Shown in pieces: positions 1 through 13,904 of a stretch of DNA of 64,000 nt. The notes beneath the pieces are model-generated. The model saw only the letters and a list, made by a program, of their open reading frames with translations. It was not told the origin of the DNA and searched no databases. The stretch lies in the NCBI GenBank assembly GCA_946807835.1, contig OX327697.1:22826001-22890000 (forward strand). The letters run 5' to 3'. The first letter of the stretch is position 1. Every line of letters starts with the position of its first letter. Origin of the DNA: Ailanthus altissimus (Eukaryota; Streptophyta; Magnoliopsida; Sapindales; Simaroubaceae). A program made the translations under genes and the position numbers.

Positions 1-1
1 A

Positions 2-843
2 AGTAATATTCCACCGGAGAAACCTGTTTTTGCTCTTAATATTGATGGAGAGGAAAACTCTGTAGATGAACATGATAAGTTTATAATTTCTAATTACTCA
101 ATACGATTCCGAAGGCGAAAGACACATTAGTAAGTTTCTCATTATCCATAGTGCTTATTTTTTCTCTGTTTCATTGACATATACATGCATTTACTAGAAA
201 TATTAGTTGCACATTTTGTTGAAGTTTTTACTTAATAACTAATGATTAATGTTATTCTTATTTCAGTACATACCCAGCTATTCCTCAGTTGAGACGAAAG
301 AGTGTTCCATGGACATCTAAAGAGGAAGAGACGCTGAAGGTAACTTTTCTTTTTCCTGAATATGGCAGTTAAAAGAAAGTATCTTCCTTTCACATGTCAT
401 ATTCTGCATAGGTTCATTAAGTTCTAATTACTTCATGCCATGAAAGTTTAAAAATTCCAAATTGATTTTTTTCTGCATGTCTGCTATATCATTGGCCTGA
501 AGAATACCAAGAGTCCATTGAAATATTAGGATTTTAAATATGGAATTTACATGACGGATTCCTGCATGGAATCATTTGTCTTGTTTGGTTGGGTTACTGA
601 ATTTCTATGCTCCTCCCATCTTAACAATATATTTTTCTTCATTTAGTTTATAATATTATGTATTAACCATTGCTAATGCTGTTGCAGAAGGGAGTGAGGA
701 AATTTGCTGGTATTGATGATAGAAATATTCCTTGGAAGAAGATCTTAGACTATGGGAGTTCTGTGTTTCTGAGTGGTCGTACAACAATAGACCTGAAAGA
801 TAAATGGAGAAACATGTGCAAAGGAAGCCCAAGATCTAAATGA
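2..843 (+). CDS. Myb/telobox (TRF-like) DNA-binding protein, 3' end only
   Basis: This is the C-terminal part of a single-Myb telobox protein; the 5' end lies outside the window. Three exons join in frame: 2-129, 267-339 and 688-843 (GT donors at 130 and 340, AG acceptors before 267 and 688). The last two exons encode a SANT/Myb domain that opens with VPWTSKEEETLKKGVRKF and ends in the helix-3 telobox TIDLKDKWRNMCK, close to the VDLKDKWRN signature of plant telomere-repeat binders. The protein ends nine residues after the telobox, so the domain is C-terminal as in the TRF-like group. An Arg/Lys-rich stretch (RFRRRK) just before it could be a nuclear signal. Family members bind TTTAGGG-type repeats; the exact target here is inferred. 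Confidence 0.8.
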
Positions 844-3740
844 AGTCTTGTTTCCTGGTCAGTTTGCTCATGTAAACTCGTCTTCTATTTTTTTTCTCCT
901 CTTGACTATTAGTGTTTTTGTTGCTCCATTAGTTAAAGATCATGTGAATACAAATCATGTGATCCTTTTGTTGTACGCTAAGTTTTCTTCTCGATCCCTG
1001 TTTTTGTATATTAAGTATGTTGTCAATGATGGAACTTAAGAGGATAAAAGCTTGTAAAACAATGTCTCGATCTTTGCTTTTACTTCTGATGATATTTATT
1101 GGTGGTAAAGGGTTCTGTAGCCGTTCCTCAAAATTTTCTTTCCTCAAGCTACATGAAACGGATTTCCAGAAGTCCACAGAAATGTTATTGCAATTGCTTG
1201 TCAGTTGGCCATTAACTATGTTATTGCATTGAATATACTGGGTTAATTGTCAGAAATCCTCCTATTGTTCCAACAATGAACGTTGTCTATTTTTCTTTTC
1301 CATGCATGGGTGGTGAACAGATAGCTACATTTATTGTTCAGTGGACAGCTATACAAGCCGCAAACATCATACAGCTTGTGCGTCTAATGCAATTAAATCC
1401 ATTTTTGATATGAAAATAAACAATTAAACATCCATATTTAGTGATATGTTGAATTAAGGTGAACTGCATACATAATCCAGACCTGGTTAGAGATTTGCTT
1501 GCTCTGTACTTCTGTACTGGGATCGTTCAAATATCAAGAACTTGAAAATCTGGACACAGTTTCGGGCAAATCTTCAAGGACAGAACTCTGTAAATTTGTG
1601 GAACAAGGTTGTTCATGGTTTCTTCGAATACCAAATGACTGTTATAACTACTTTCTGTCCTTGGTTTGAATCTTGCAATGTTGGTACAGATTTGAGAGTA
1701 GGGTCTACCTGTACATTTTTCAACTAGGATGAAACTTGTGTAATTGCAATGATGTAGGAAAATTGCTACTGACGAGTGGTTGTAGATCTTGTCCATCGAC
1801 AGGAAGATGATGAGAAACTGATTTTCTTTAATACAGCTACTACTGTGGACAAACTAATTCGTTTATTAATTATATACTCTGAAAAACTATTTCCTGAATA
1901 CTTGGGAAAAAGCATGGATAAACATTGCTATCTTTGATTCTAGGTAATTGTCCTTGCCTGATGAGATTATTTCTCATATTTGGATTGAGCCATTTAGATG
2001 CTTAAAAGAGGCCAAGGGTTAGGCTTTCTCCAAGTTGCATGGGCCAATTACAAGCTTCTCATCTCATTGATTTCAAGAATTTGGGTTTTTTTCCCCCTCT
2101 GGATAAAATCTGGACTCAGCCAAGGCACTGACCAAGACTGACTTGGTATTGCATATTCTACTTATCGAGTCAAAATAAGTATTGATCTCTGCTTTTCACT
2201 ATAATAGAGATGTAATGGAATTCAGTTTCAACTATGTCCTCGTCATTTCAATTGAACATGTGACATGACATGATGATGAATGATTCAAGAATCTGGTTCT
2301 GCAGGCCTTGAGAACGAGAAAGAACTGGAGAATGGGATATGATATTGGGATCGCATGGGATAATAAAGGTGAAAGTGAGTCTCGGGAATCAGGCTGTGAA
2401 TGGCAGGACAACATGTGAAGTGAAATTGAGCTCGTGAAAATCAAAAATGTTTTTGTGATGTGGAGGTGGTATAATTCAATTCATGTCATGTGGGTTTATA
2501 TTCATGTAAGCTTGTAGAAACACAAAAACCCTTTGTACAAAATAGAATCAGAGGGAGGGATACACTCACTTTCAGACATTAATTAAAGCAATCACTATAT
2601 AAAAAAAACCTGTCATAAAAAAAAAACCCCCCACTTTATTTAGTCAAAAGTCATAAAAAAATATCAAAAACCTATAAATTGGATTTTATACATCTAAGTT
2701 TTCTAATTGGGTTTACAAATTTGATATTTGTGCAAACATAAGCAGATGGATGATTTTTTTTTTTTTCTAGTTTCAAATATTCTACTTTGACATAGAAACC
2801 AAGATAAATAGATAAATTTTCATGAACAGGGAACAAAGTTTACCTATATATTTTTTCTGTTCACAGGATTTGCAGAAGATGCAGAACGCTGGCTTACTGT
2901 TTTAACAAGTAAAATTTGATGAGGTTTCAAGACCTACCAAAGCTACATTGACCTCTGTTTTGGTTCTTTCTAAGCAAATAGTGAAAAATGAAATTCTTTA
3001 CCCGTGCCGTGAGTTGCTTTATACAATTCATATTCACCCGTTTGAGTTGATGACATTACAATCTAGAACTTTAATTGAGAATTTTTTCATTGACCCACCT
3101 GAAATCTATGCTTGAATCCTACAAATACGCTATAGGAGTAGGAAATTCTAAGAACAAAAAGAACATATCAAATTTGTGATTTGGTAGCAATAATCATTTT
3201 AAGAATAATCCTAACTATTTAGGAGTAACAAAACATTTTCTTTCTGTTCACATTAATATAAAACACTTATTATTATTAGTATTATTCTTTTGTCAATTAA
3301 TCACTTATCACAAATATGTATTTACACAGACAAAATTTCATATCAGAAGAGAATCGTGCTTGTATTGTTTATTGATGAACAATATTAGTACATTAAAGTA
3401 TGTATGGGTAATGGCTGGGAGATTATCACGTGAATTATTCATGCATGTTGGTAAAACCATATAATAAACCCAAAAACAAAATTAAAAGAACAAAAAATCT
3501 CAAAAAAAAAAAAATAATGGGAACGAAAATTATAAAATTTGAAATTATCTGACTAACGGTCGCATGGGGCTTGGAAAGCATTTCCCCGAACGTGACAACA
3601 TTTAAATCAAAACTGCACTCTCACACTCTACATATTCCGCGCCTTTCTTACCCATTTCTGCATTCTCAAAGCGAGCAAGCACTCCACTCACTCTCTTACT
3701 TTCACTCAACTTCCACTTATTTTCCTGCCCCAAAATCTCA
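844..3740. other. 3' flank of the telobox gene and DREB2F upstream region; no coding gene seen
   Basis: About 2.9 kb without a supportable coding region. The first part probably holds the telobox gene's 3' UTR; an acceptor-like ctgcag near 2300 could mark a spliced UTR exon. The rest is AT-rich, with short A and T runs near 2600, 2755 and 3500. Open frames here are short and lack protein-like composition. Possible regulatory motifs close to DREB2F are listed separately. Confidence 0.5.
3427..3447. promoter_or_regulatory. G-box plus RY repeat upstream of DREB2F
   Basis: A palindromic CACGTG (3427-3432) is followed eight bases later by CATGCATG (3440-3447), about 300 bp before the DREB2F start codon. 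G-boxes are bZIP/bHLH sites, and the RY motif is the B3-domain (ABI3/FUS3/LEC2) site of seed promoters. The close pairing suggests ABA or seed control, which is inference only. Confidence 0.4.
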
Positions 3741-4622
3741 ATGGACAATTACAAAAAATCTTCATTAAAGCCATGGAAGAAAGGTCCAACAAGAGGCAAA
3801 GGCGGCCCCCTCAATGCTTCTTGCCAGTACCGAGGTGTCCGGCAAAGAACGTGGGGCAAATGGGTGGCTGAGATCAGAGAGCCTAAGAAGAGAACCAGAC
3901 TCTGGTTGGGTTCTTTTGCAACAGCTGAAGAAGCTGCCATGGCTTATGATGAAGCTGCGAGGAGATTGTATGGCCCAGATGCTTATCTCAATCTTCCCCA
4001 TCTTCATCAACCTGACCCGTCCATTAACAATAATAATCCTTTAAACAAGTCACAGAAGTTCAAATGGATACCCTCCAAGAATTTCATTTCAATGTTTCCT
4101 TCTTGTGGGCTGCTTAATATTAATGCTCAGCCTAGTGTTCATGTTATTCACCAAAGACTAGAGCAACTTAAGAAAAATGGGGTTCTCAGTCAAACTTCTT
4201 CTTCTTCTTGTAGTTCATCTTTGTGTGAATCAAAAGTTGAAGTTCCATTCATTGGTGAAAGAACCCATGTTGAAGATCCTTTGGCGAAGGAGAAAGAGGT
4301 GGAAATTTCATCTGAAGATATGATGGGATATCATGAAGAGAAGAAACAGATTGATCTAAATGAGTTTCTTCAGCAGCTTGGCATATTGAAAGACCGAGAG
4401 AGTCAGCCCGAGGAAAATTATGGGACGGGAAGTTCTGTAGCACCAGAATCTTCAATCAAGGATTATGGTGAACTTGCACCCTTTGCTGACAAGAGTTTCA
4501 ATTGGGATGCGCTGATTGAGATGCATGGAATTGCAGATCATCAAGGATCCGAAACTGCTTGTTTCCAGCTTTATGATATTCAAGAAGAGATGACTTTTCC
4601 CACTTCCATTTGGAACTTCTGA
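3741..4622 (+). CDS. DREB2F: DREB2F-type AP2/ERF transcription factor
   Basis: Single-exon, 293-aa nuclear transcription factor of the DREB A-2 group, which binds DRE/CRT (A/GCCGAC) elements. The N-terminus has the A-2 hallmark [18 protein letters not shown]. The AP2 domain covers about residues 29-88. It carries Val42 and Glu47, the V14/E19 pair of DREB rather than ERF proteins, followed by [19 protein letters not shown]. The tail matches what I recall of Arabidopsis DREB2[37 protein letters not shown] and [15 protein letters not shown], the last probably an acidic activation motif. The ATG at 3741 gives an N-terminus like the Arabidopsis protein (MEKSSSMKQWKKGPARGKGGP from memory). Upstream lies a G-box/RY pair. 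No frameshift or stop is present, so the gene looks functional. Confidence 0.93.
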   Translation: MDNYKKSSLKPWKKGPTRGKGGPLNASCQYRGVRQRTWGKWVAEIREPKKRTRLWLGSFATAEEAAMAYDEAARRLYGPDAYLNLPHLHQPDPSINNNNPLNKSQKFKWIPSKNFISMFPSCGLLNINAQPSVHVIHQRLEQLKKNGVLSQTSSSSCSSSLCESKVEVPFIGERTHVEDPLAKEKEVEISSEDMMGYHEEKKQIDLNEFLQQLGILKDRESQPEENYGTGSSVAPESSIKDYGELAPFADKSFNWDALIEMHGIADHQGSETACFQLYDIQEEMTFPTSIWNF

Positions 4623-5823
4623 AAAGGACCAGCTGATTTTGAAGTTGAACTTGGAGCTAGCTTGGCTATATTGCAATAGAAATATTATTAGCTTTACTAT
4701 ATTGTAATAGAATTCTATTTCAGCTATCAGCAAACTAGGCTATATATTACTTGGTTCTAGATCACATGCAGGTTGGAGAGTTTATATCTTATAGTAATAG
4801 AGAATGATAGGAGAATTATATTGATCATTATAGAGAAAAAGAGGTTCGTGTAGAACTCCATGGTGCAGAGGTTGGAGAAGGTGGAGGTTCACCTTTGTGG
4901 ACTAGCAGTTTTAGTGATGAAATTGTTCTCAATCGATAGGTGATGTGAACTAAAACAATAATTATTGTCTGGCCGGTGTTTCTGACCACCTGTTTTCTCC
5001 CGAACAGCAAAGCAATTCCACATCCATAAATTAGGATTGACCCATATACCATTCAATTGCACCAAGAAAAATGAGCAGTAGGAGAAGTCAAACAATCAGA
5101 CAAATAGTCAAAAATTTGAAGTGCAGAAATAGTCGGGAATTAGGATTATAGGTTGAAATCAAGATAACTCCAATCCTAGCTTGAGTTCTTAGGTCTAGTA
5201 AGTACGCTGACAATGATTCCAAGAGGGTAGAGAGTGATTTTTATATAAATATATTCACTAAAACATATCTCACATTGCAGTAATAATAAAAAATGCGCGA
5301 CATATTTTATAAAGGCTTTCCATGATGGTTTATATAAAGTCACCACATTAATGATGACAATTGTGGTTCGCCAACCCTGCTTGGTATTCCAGTACAATTC
5401 CAGACTTCACACTTCTTGTGATAATAAGAAGCTGAAGCTCCCCTAACTATTGCTTTGACACACACAAATAGATAAATAAATCTGGAAGAGGGTTTAAAAA
5501 AAAATTAGTCTGGAAGAGATAAGTCATTCTATGAATCAATATTCTGTTAAAACTCATTAATTACAATTGCAAACATATATTTCACACTTTGGGTTCTAGC
5601 ATATGATGCATCATACAGATGAACAGGATGTGTCTAACCAACTTAGGCTTTTGATGACTTTGCAGATAGTTAACAACCATAAATTAAATATAATGTGGAT
5701 AAACTCAATTTCATTCTGCTCAGCGTGGAGTAGTTTGATGTCCTACAAATCATATTCCAATATTCAACAGATTGGAATGCCCATACAGAGTTACACCGAG
5801 CCTTCTTCCTTCCACATCCTCAC
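4623..5823. other. Spacer between convergent DREB2F and helicase genes
   Basis: About 1.2 kb holding the two 3' UTRs, which face each other. AT-rich; no coding potential, repeat or RNA gene recognised. No distinct terminator can be called by eye. Confidence 0.5.
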
Positions 5824-8800
5824 TTATTCATTCAGATACTCCGAGCCACTTAGATACTCAGCATGCTCCTCAAAATACTCAACCAATCGCTTTAAGAACC
5901 CATCACTACTCACTGTTTCAGTGTCGCAGACTAGACAACACTGTCTTCTTGCCCGCGTCACAGCGACATTCATTCGTCTACGGTCACTTAAAAACCCCAC
6001 CTGAAGTATTTTACAAGAATTTTGAATTTAAATTTTCAATTCCACATATTTTTATGCCAACTGAGATTTATAATCTAAAAGCTCAGAAAGAAGCAACTGC
6101 AGTCCCAAAGATGCTTAAACTACCTCTTTCTTTGAGTTTGATCGAACCATGGAAATTATAATGGCTTCCTTCTCTCGCCCTTGGAAACCATCAACAGTTG
6201 AGATCTCAATATTTTTTAGCTTATCATCATTGCCTCTCAACATCTTCAGTAAGACAACCTAAAATATCAGTTGCAAAATTTGTAAGAAAAAGTGTATATA
6301 GAGAATTTGTGCGTGGAAAGAGAAGGTAAGTTTCCATGTATCTGGTAGCCATTTCAAATTTGTCAGTATATTGCATCAAATTGAGAAATTCATAGTGATT
6401 GCTGAAGAAGTTACGAAAGAAACTTTTATACCTGTGCAGCATAAGGTGTAATAATTCCAATATCAGAAGCCAGAACTCCACTTTGAATCAGTCTCTTTGC
6501 ATGGGCCATAGCAACCTCAGCTTCGCCCTCATTCATTGTGCTATCTTCTTCATCCTTCTTTTCTTCCATGTCACATCTGAAGCAGATCAGTATGAAGCAA
6601 ATTACAATATTCATCTGCATTATACATAAGTCATGTCTCTTCATTCAATGTGCCATCTTTTTCATCCTACTTATATATAAGAAACTTCTATCAGTTGTGA
6701 CTTAATGGAAATATAAAGCTTTGCCAATTATTGGTGGACTGATGGTTCACCTTTAGTCTAATCTAATTTCTCATAATTACAATATTTGTTTCATTTTTCT
6801 GATCAAAATAGGTAACTAGAAAACCACACCGATTATTTAAAGACTCCAGCAATAAACAACATACCCAGCTATGTCTATGAGGAGAAGGGTTGGTTCTGTT
6901 GAAGATGACTTCTGGACATCCTCAAGATCAAAAAGCATATGTGCTGCAACACTTGGATGGGCTTTGATCTGTAATGATAAATGAATTTACATTATCATGC
7001 AAAGTCAAAATTGCATGACTTCTGTTTATTTACTTATGTTAATTGTATAGCACATCTGGACAAGATTGCAGTACCTTACTGTTGTAGAGCTCTTTAGATG
7101 ACCAATTCATAATAAGCTCATGCATGCGATACTGGACAGTGAGCATAGAGGTGACTTCGTCTCCATAAAGATCTGCAAGGCGTTCAAAGAGGGTTCTTCC
7201 TAATCCTTTCCTCTCAGCTTCCACACTTTGGATGGTTGGGGGAAGCTGAAGATGGTCTCCGGCAAGTATACATCTTGAACCCTAAAACAAGTATAATATG
7301 CCAGATTGAATTAAATTAATCAATTTTTGCTGAAGAAATTTAATTAATTCATCCAAATAAATCTACAGCAACACACATTTTCAAAGCCAAAACAATTATA
7401 TCAACTATCTTTAAGACCATATTTATATTAGAATAGGAACTCAAAAGAATATCCATAAAGTTTGATAAGAGTAAAATTAGTACATTTCTTTCAAAAAAAA
7501 AATTAGTACATTTAAATCTTAAGGTAACATAAGCCTGCAACAGTGATTTAAGTGCATAAATATGTTTTCACATTCAAAATGCTTACACGTGCATGCCTGC
7601 AATAAGCATCAGTACCTTTAGTAGAGCTATCCAGCATGCTATCTCAAGCGCCTGAGCTGCTTCATCAATAATCACCATATCAAATGAAGTATTATCCAGC
7701 TTATGAGAAAATGCACCAGTCAAAGTTGTCAGCACAACATCTGCATTTTTAATCACATCAGTCACAGCTAACTGCTGTCTTTTGCGCTCTTCTTTGGAAA
7801 GAGTCCGAAGCTCCTTCTGGATGTCTCTCCTGGTGTTTTTGTCTTTTGTTTTTAACAACTTTCCACTCAGTGCCTGAAGAAATGCAAGGACGTATTGAGA
7901 GATTATAATGTAGAAAATCATCTAGTTATGCAAGCATGAAATTCACTCTTGCTCCTGAAGAAACTTGTACGAAGAATACCCAATAATGATATCTCAGAAC
8001 CATAGAATGGATTAGATTAAAATATCGATAAATTACCGTTCTATACAATTTTCACATCAAAGCTCAAAGTGAATCATAGCCAACAAAATGAAAAGAAAAC
8101 TTCTGTTTGAACCCCAGGGTTTTCAGGCTTAGCTCTACCTTCATTTCTTTCCGAATATCATTTGCAAGAGCACTATTATCCCCTCGTAGAACCTACCAGC
8201 AAACCAGTGAGGTATATAAGGACATCAAAAACTGCTTATTCTGCTTATTTCAGAAGAAAATGTCTCATCACACCGTCATATTCAGTAATTAAAAGAAAAG
8301 GTAAACTAATAACATGGAGAAAAGCGTATTATACATGAACATGTGCACCATGTGAATAAGAGGGTACTTAAAAATGCACTAAAATAATAATGAAAGTTTG
8401 GAATTAGATGTCCCAATTTTTTTCTTCCAGAATTGAAGGTTTGTATATACCTGTGCATCCAATGCACTCTCCAACACTTGCGGTAGTAAACGTGCAGGAT
8501 GACCAAGTCTCACCAACTTTACTCTAATCAAAGAAGTGGAAAAGAAATTACATATTAGGTTTCTGGGTATTGATAAAAAATTACAAGACAGGTTTAATGT
8601 TTACCGCATGAAACCAAGTTAATTGCTAGTGTATAAAATTGAACGATAGCACTTACAAATTATTCTGGAAATCAGGTGTCAATTGGTCAAAATGGCAAAG
8701 TATATTTAAGTTAATAAATCCAATAGCTTGTCCCAACTCTAACGGTAAAGAAACTTCTTCCATATCCTCTTGGATGAAATGTCTATTCAAGTTTGGTGTA

Positions 8801-11800
8801 AGTAGCTGTCTAAGAATTCTTTTTCTGATGATAAAATGCTTTCTGCTAGTGGTTATATTGTGTCCAAATCAGTGTTGTTGAACAAGGCATGTTGTTTCAA
8901 AATCTATTAGCCTACTATTCTGCTAAAGTGCCCAAAAGATTCTTATTCCAACGTTTATTTTAATCTAAAACTGGATTCTCCTCTAGAAATACAGCAATGA
9001 AAACCTTATCAACTAAATTTATGAAAATGGCAGACAGTGAACACCAATGAAGTATAGAAGACCTCAAATAGGCAGCAAAAGTATCGACAGTAAAACACTT
9101 TTTATTGTTAATTATCTGGCCACGTTGCATAGTGTACCATCTCCAACTATCACAACAGTATTTGATGCTGATAATAGAAAAAGACCTTAAAGGAGTAACA
9201 ATAAAATTGGAACACGTATTGGTTAGCCAAATACTTTTACCATATTTCAAGTCAATATTTAACATATGACATCATATTTTGATATATAAAAAGCATCAAT
9301 ATACCTGTGAGGAACAAGCCTTTCAACAATGTTGTCAACAGCAATATTAGAAGCAGCACATGCAAGAATCTTTGATCCACGTTTCACTTCTTGTAAGATA
9401 ATTTCCACAACTGTTGTGGTTTTTCCAGTTCCAGGAGGCCCATGGAGCAAGAAAACATTCTTTGATGACAGGGCCTTTGAAACAGCATCTTTCTTGAACA
9501 AATATAAAAACAGACAAGAGAAAGAGAAAACAAAAATTGGAAGGTGCTTTAGATTGTGAGAACGGACGTATGCAAGAAGCCTTGCAAATGAACACCAAAA
9601 TACATGAAGCAACATGCATGAAGAATGAAGACAAATATCACAAGACTCTGCTGATAATGTCTTGACCTAACAAGTCATCGACATATGAGGCCCAACAGTC
9701 TAATTTCCTATTTTGAGTCAAAATATCCAAGCAGGATTACTTCTCTAGTGGATAATAGAATCTGCCCAAGCAAAACTAAGATATACTGAAAGACAGAATT
9801 TTTCAACAAAATACTGAAATGGATTTAGAAATAAAACAGAGAAGGATATATACTCTGAACTGCCAAAAATTGATAAATATGCACATGAAAGAAATAATTA
9901 AAAAAGAAACTGGTTGATTTAGGAGAGCCAATATGTACTAACATCAAAATGTTTCAAACCATTAAGCAGATTGTAATAGAAATAAATGTTTTGAAACCAA
10001 TAATAAACCAAAGAAGAAGAAGAATGAGAAGAATAATGATGAACCTTCTGGAAAGCAGAAATATAGAAGTGTTTGCTTATTCACCTGAGAGTGATCAAGG
10101 TTAGAGTTAAAAGGTCTGAAGGTAATGTCCTTCTTTATCACTGCTGGCGGTCTCTCTCCAAATAAGACAGGAATTAAGTCGGCAGCAGGTCCCTTCTGCA
10201 CACCTTTGCTTAATTGAATTAAGGCATCCTTCATCCTACGGTATGTCACCTGCATGTATTGCTCCTTTCAGTAAGCATATACTCATTTGATGACTGACTT
10301 GATCCCTCAGAGAAAGGTGTTTAAGAATTTGAATTATGAAGCCTGTATAAGCCAATTTGTACAGTAAAATAAAGGATATATATATATTTTGATGTGGAAC
10401 ACTCCTTTGTCCAGGAGTTCTGATGTTAGATATTCAATATAACAAAATCACAGTAACAGTAAGGATATTGGAAACTAATTTCAAGATGTGGTGCATCTAA
10501 ATATTAGGTAATTCCTTAAGGTTATCCACGAATATATCCTTTAAAATAAACCCAAATTTCGCTCAACCTTTTTATAACACTGATTTCTAAACTGGGTGAT
10601 ACTGCCTTGGTAGTCACCAAACTAGTATTTCCCTCAAAGTTCAACCACTATAAGTCAGAAAATTCAAAAATATGAATATCATAGAAACATTTATAAAGTC
10701 ACTCTATGATATAAGGAAGAAACCAAATATTTTAAACTAAAAAAATGATGTGCTATCTGAGCATAAAACGAGTAAAGCCAATATCATAACTTAAAAGAGA
10801 TTAGATTATTTAAAAAGCATACCTCATTTGCCACTTTCTCCAGACGTAGAGGATTATTTAAACCCTCTTCTGGGATGTCATCAAAAGCAACAGTGATTGA
10901 GGAGTCCTGCTCAATAAAAAAACCACCACAGAACCAAGAGTAGGATCAACTATAACTAGAAACATCATTTAGAACATAAACACCAAACTTCTATTGCAAG
11001 ATCAAAATTACCTTTAACCGGTAAACTACACCTTGTCCAAGTGCAGGGGACCCTATATCAGCCTTGTTTGGTTTTAACACAACAACATCATGCGTACCAA
11101 ACTACACCAGGTGAAAGATATATGATAAGTTCCCAAAAGAGGGGGAATTGGGGTTTGAAACAATAATGAGATATAGATTTCATTATCAATCAATCAACAT
11201 ATTCTGGATTATTTTCCAGTAGTTAAGAAATCAGCGCACCGGATTACACACACACACATATATGTATACATACTTGAAAAAGACCCTAAAATTCAGTCTT
11301 CTCTCTCACTCCTCTGATCATATTGCTGGTTCTGGCAAGAACATACTGCCCCCCAAGTTGTTCCGACCAAAAAACGCCGTTGCAAGCAATTTCTAGGTCC
11401 TAATATATGATTTTATGATGGATATTTATGGACAATTTGATTTTGAAGGATATTTAGCTCAAAATGAAGTAAATACAATTATGTAAATATGTAATAGGTT
11501 CAAAGTTTTTAGCCAAACTTGATGGACAATAAATTTTTGAAAAAAAAAAAAGAATACCCACAATTTTTGGTCCAATGGAAAAACAATCCACATAAATTTT
11601 GGCCCAAAATGGCCTATGACCCAAAAAAGGGGGAAAAAGCACCAAATAGCCCAGAAAAGGGCCCAAAATAGGTCCAAATTTTTTTGATCCAAAAAAGGGC
11701 CCAAAACGGTAATAACCAAACCGAAAAAACCAATTCAGTTATTACACAAACAAACGGTTTTTTCGGTTCTTCCCTAAGGAAGAACTAATAAACCGCAGGC

Positions 11801-13141
11801 CAATTCGATTTCAGCCAGAAATGGACTGAACTTGCCCGTGCCTACCCCTACTTTTAGTTGCATTTTACTTTGTAATGGGAAATCCAACTGGGACAAAAAT
11901 CCAAACAAAAGAAATACAAATTTCAGATATACAAGGGTGTTGGACATGCTTAACACTATCTTGTTAAAAAATTTACCATTAAAACCCAACGGGACAAAAC
12001 CAGATTGAAGGAAAAAGTATAGTGCACATTTGTCCAATACCATTGCCATAGAATCTGTCCTTGATGAATGCTCGCATGGCAATGGTGGAGTCCAAGAGAG
12101 AATGTTGTAATATTCAATGAATTTCTCACCACCTATATAACTATGTTTTAAGTGTCTCACATCTTTTATATAGGACTAATACCCTATAACCCTTTGTACA
12201 TACACTTTAGATCCCTTATGATTTAGGAAACACCCTAATCTCATCCTCACTCTGTTAATATGTATAGTCATTTTGTAAATGTTATCAATAATCAAAACTT
12301 GCAAAATATTAGAGTACTTGGTTTTAAGTTCAGATGTTGTTATTTTATAAGTTTGTTTATATCACGTACATACAACTTGCCTGATGAATTCAATAAATAC
12401 CAGTTCAGTGCCAACTGAATTCTTTATCTATATAAAATAAGTTACCTAATGAATTACATAAACAACAGTTCGATGTTATCAATCATACGAGTAGATTAGT
12501 CCACCGCTGTAGTCAGATCCATAATTAATAATCATAAAATAAAACACTTTGTTATAAAATAAAATGCTGTAATCCATCACGTAGAAAAGTTTATATCTAA
12601 CTAAATTAAAAGCCAAGATAAATTTAAATCAACACGAACAATTTTGAAGTAAACAAAATGGGAAAGATGAAAGACCTTGTGAGCAGGAAGAACATCTCCT
12701 TTAGTGGATTGGAACTCCAGAAGAGTTTTCCCCATCAGCCCCGTCTATTATCACAATCACAATCACAATCACAATCAAATGCACAATAAATAAATTATAT
12801 TGAATTAGAAATAAAGCCATATAAAGTTAAGAACCTGAGCATCAACACACTTCAAATTGAGAATTGCGGAGCCCTTCTTTTGAGCTTTATCGAGATTTCT
12901 CGACGCCCCAGAAGTGATAGAGGCTGATATTTCGGCTTCCTATAATCAAATAAAGCGCATTTCATTAATTGGAGACAAAAAAAAATAATGTCTGTTAATT
13001 GAAGTTACGGAAAATAAAAGAAAGTTAAATAAAAAAATAAGAAGATAGAACCTTTTCTAAATCGATTAAAGGAGCCATAATTGAGACGAATTGTTGAAGT
13101 GAGATAGGTGATGGTTTCTTCTTCGTCTTGCCTCCCTCCAT
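5824..13141 (-). CDS. SMUBP-2/IGHMBP2-like SF1 (Upf1-type) helicase, 15 exons
   Basis: Predicted ATP-dependent 5'-3' RNA/DNA helicase of the Upf1-like SF1B family. Exons from the 5' end: 13141-13052, 12939-12835, 12744-12676, 11101-11012, 10906-10823, 10249-10085, 9492-9305, 8523-8451, 8192-8139, 7873-7616, 7281-7075, 6968-6865, 6576-6432, 6258-6124, 6000-5824. They total 1,944 nt, 647 aa plus stop, all with GT-AG borders. Motifs: Walker [11 protein letters not shown] (about 219-228), Walker B VIIDEAAQ (D376/E377), motif [13 protein letters not shown] (about 400), QYRMH (442-446), motif [12 protein letters not shown] (564-574) and motif [12 protein letters not shown] (600-609). The start [10 protein letters not shown] is the first ATG of the frame. 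Length fits the short plant homologue of IGHMBP2 (Arabidopsis At2g03270, about 640 aa from memory); no R3H or AN1 finger follows. It looks intact. Confidence 0.93.
11560..11850. repeat. Possible decayed hAT-like repeat in helicase intron 3
   Basis: Within the longest helicase intron (11102-12675) is a low-complexity stretch rich in GGGCCCAAAA-type words. It has an inverted pair, AAACCGAAAAAACC near 11718 and GGTTTTTTCGGTT near 11756, and ends in TGCCTACCCCTA. That end resembles a plant hAT terminus (TAGGGGTRGGCA). No matching left terminus or target duplication was found, so the boundaries and class are uncertain. Confidence 0.3.
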
Positions 13142-13904
13142 CGTTTTTGCTTTTGTTTAGAGAGACAGTCACTGAAAAGAGAACGAGTGCTGGTGAGTGT
13201 CTGGGTTTAGGAAAGATTTTCAGCTACGGCTGTTTTCAAAATAAAACTCCTTAAATCAAAATAATTGAAAACGCGTTTGGTTAGAATTAGATACGTCGTA
13301 ATTTCTTTTCTTTTTCTTTTTTGTCAATCTGTTTTTATATTACTTAACATGTTTTAAAGTGGGTGTGTTCTCCAGCGCATTTGTCCATTAACCAATTCAG
13401 GAGGTGGTGGGTTAAAAAAATCAAATCAAACGAATCGGCCAGTTTCTTACTTGATTAAATTTGATTTGGTTTGGAAATGATTTTTATTTGAAAGATTCAG
13501 TTAAATTTTTAGCGTTTGAATCAATCGATTTTATATAAATGAAATTGATGGATTTAGTTTCAATTTGGATTCTGAATCGAAACTAACTAATATTGATTTT
13601 GTCCACCCTTAAATATAATTCATCATATTTCATTTTTTTTAGCCTAATCATTAGAATGTAATTTGATTTAATTCATTAAAAGATTATACTTAAAATTGTA
13701 TTAAAAAAAATATTAATTTGACTTAAAGTGTCAAATGGGTCTATTTGCCTAAACTTGAAATAAGTTTAGGTTGGTTTTAAATACCTTAACTCAAATTAAA
13801 AGTGAGGAGTCTTCGAGCATGGAGATACTGCCTGTAACTCGTACTTCTCTTATATGAGTAATCAGACAGACTAGTACCCCAAAAGTGAGGAGTCCCTAAG
13901 CATG
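13142..13904. other. Helicase 5' flank and AT-rich spacer
   Basis: The helicase promoter should lie at the left of this stretch. A block at about 13410-13605 is rich in AATCGATTTGA-like words and ends in TTTGTCCACCCTTA, which resembles a hAT-type terminus, but no partner end was found. No coding gene is seen. Confidence 0.4.

Noticed and set aside
3571..3768. Possible upstream ORF overlapping the DREB2F start
   Set aside because: Its first codon is TTG, not ATG, and its Ser/His-rich composition reflects UTR sequence.
8639..8881. Plus-strand ORF in a helicase intron
   Set aside because: No recognisable motif; lies entirely within an intron bounded by good splice sites.
11454..12160. Long minus-strand ORFs inside helicase intron 3
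   Set aside because: Low-complexity translation of GGGCCCAAAA-type repeats; flanking helicase exons splice cleanly around it.
13410..13610. hAT-like MITE ending TTTGTCCACCCTTA
   Set aside because: No matching left terminus or 8-bp duplication found; left as a description of the spacer.
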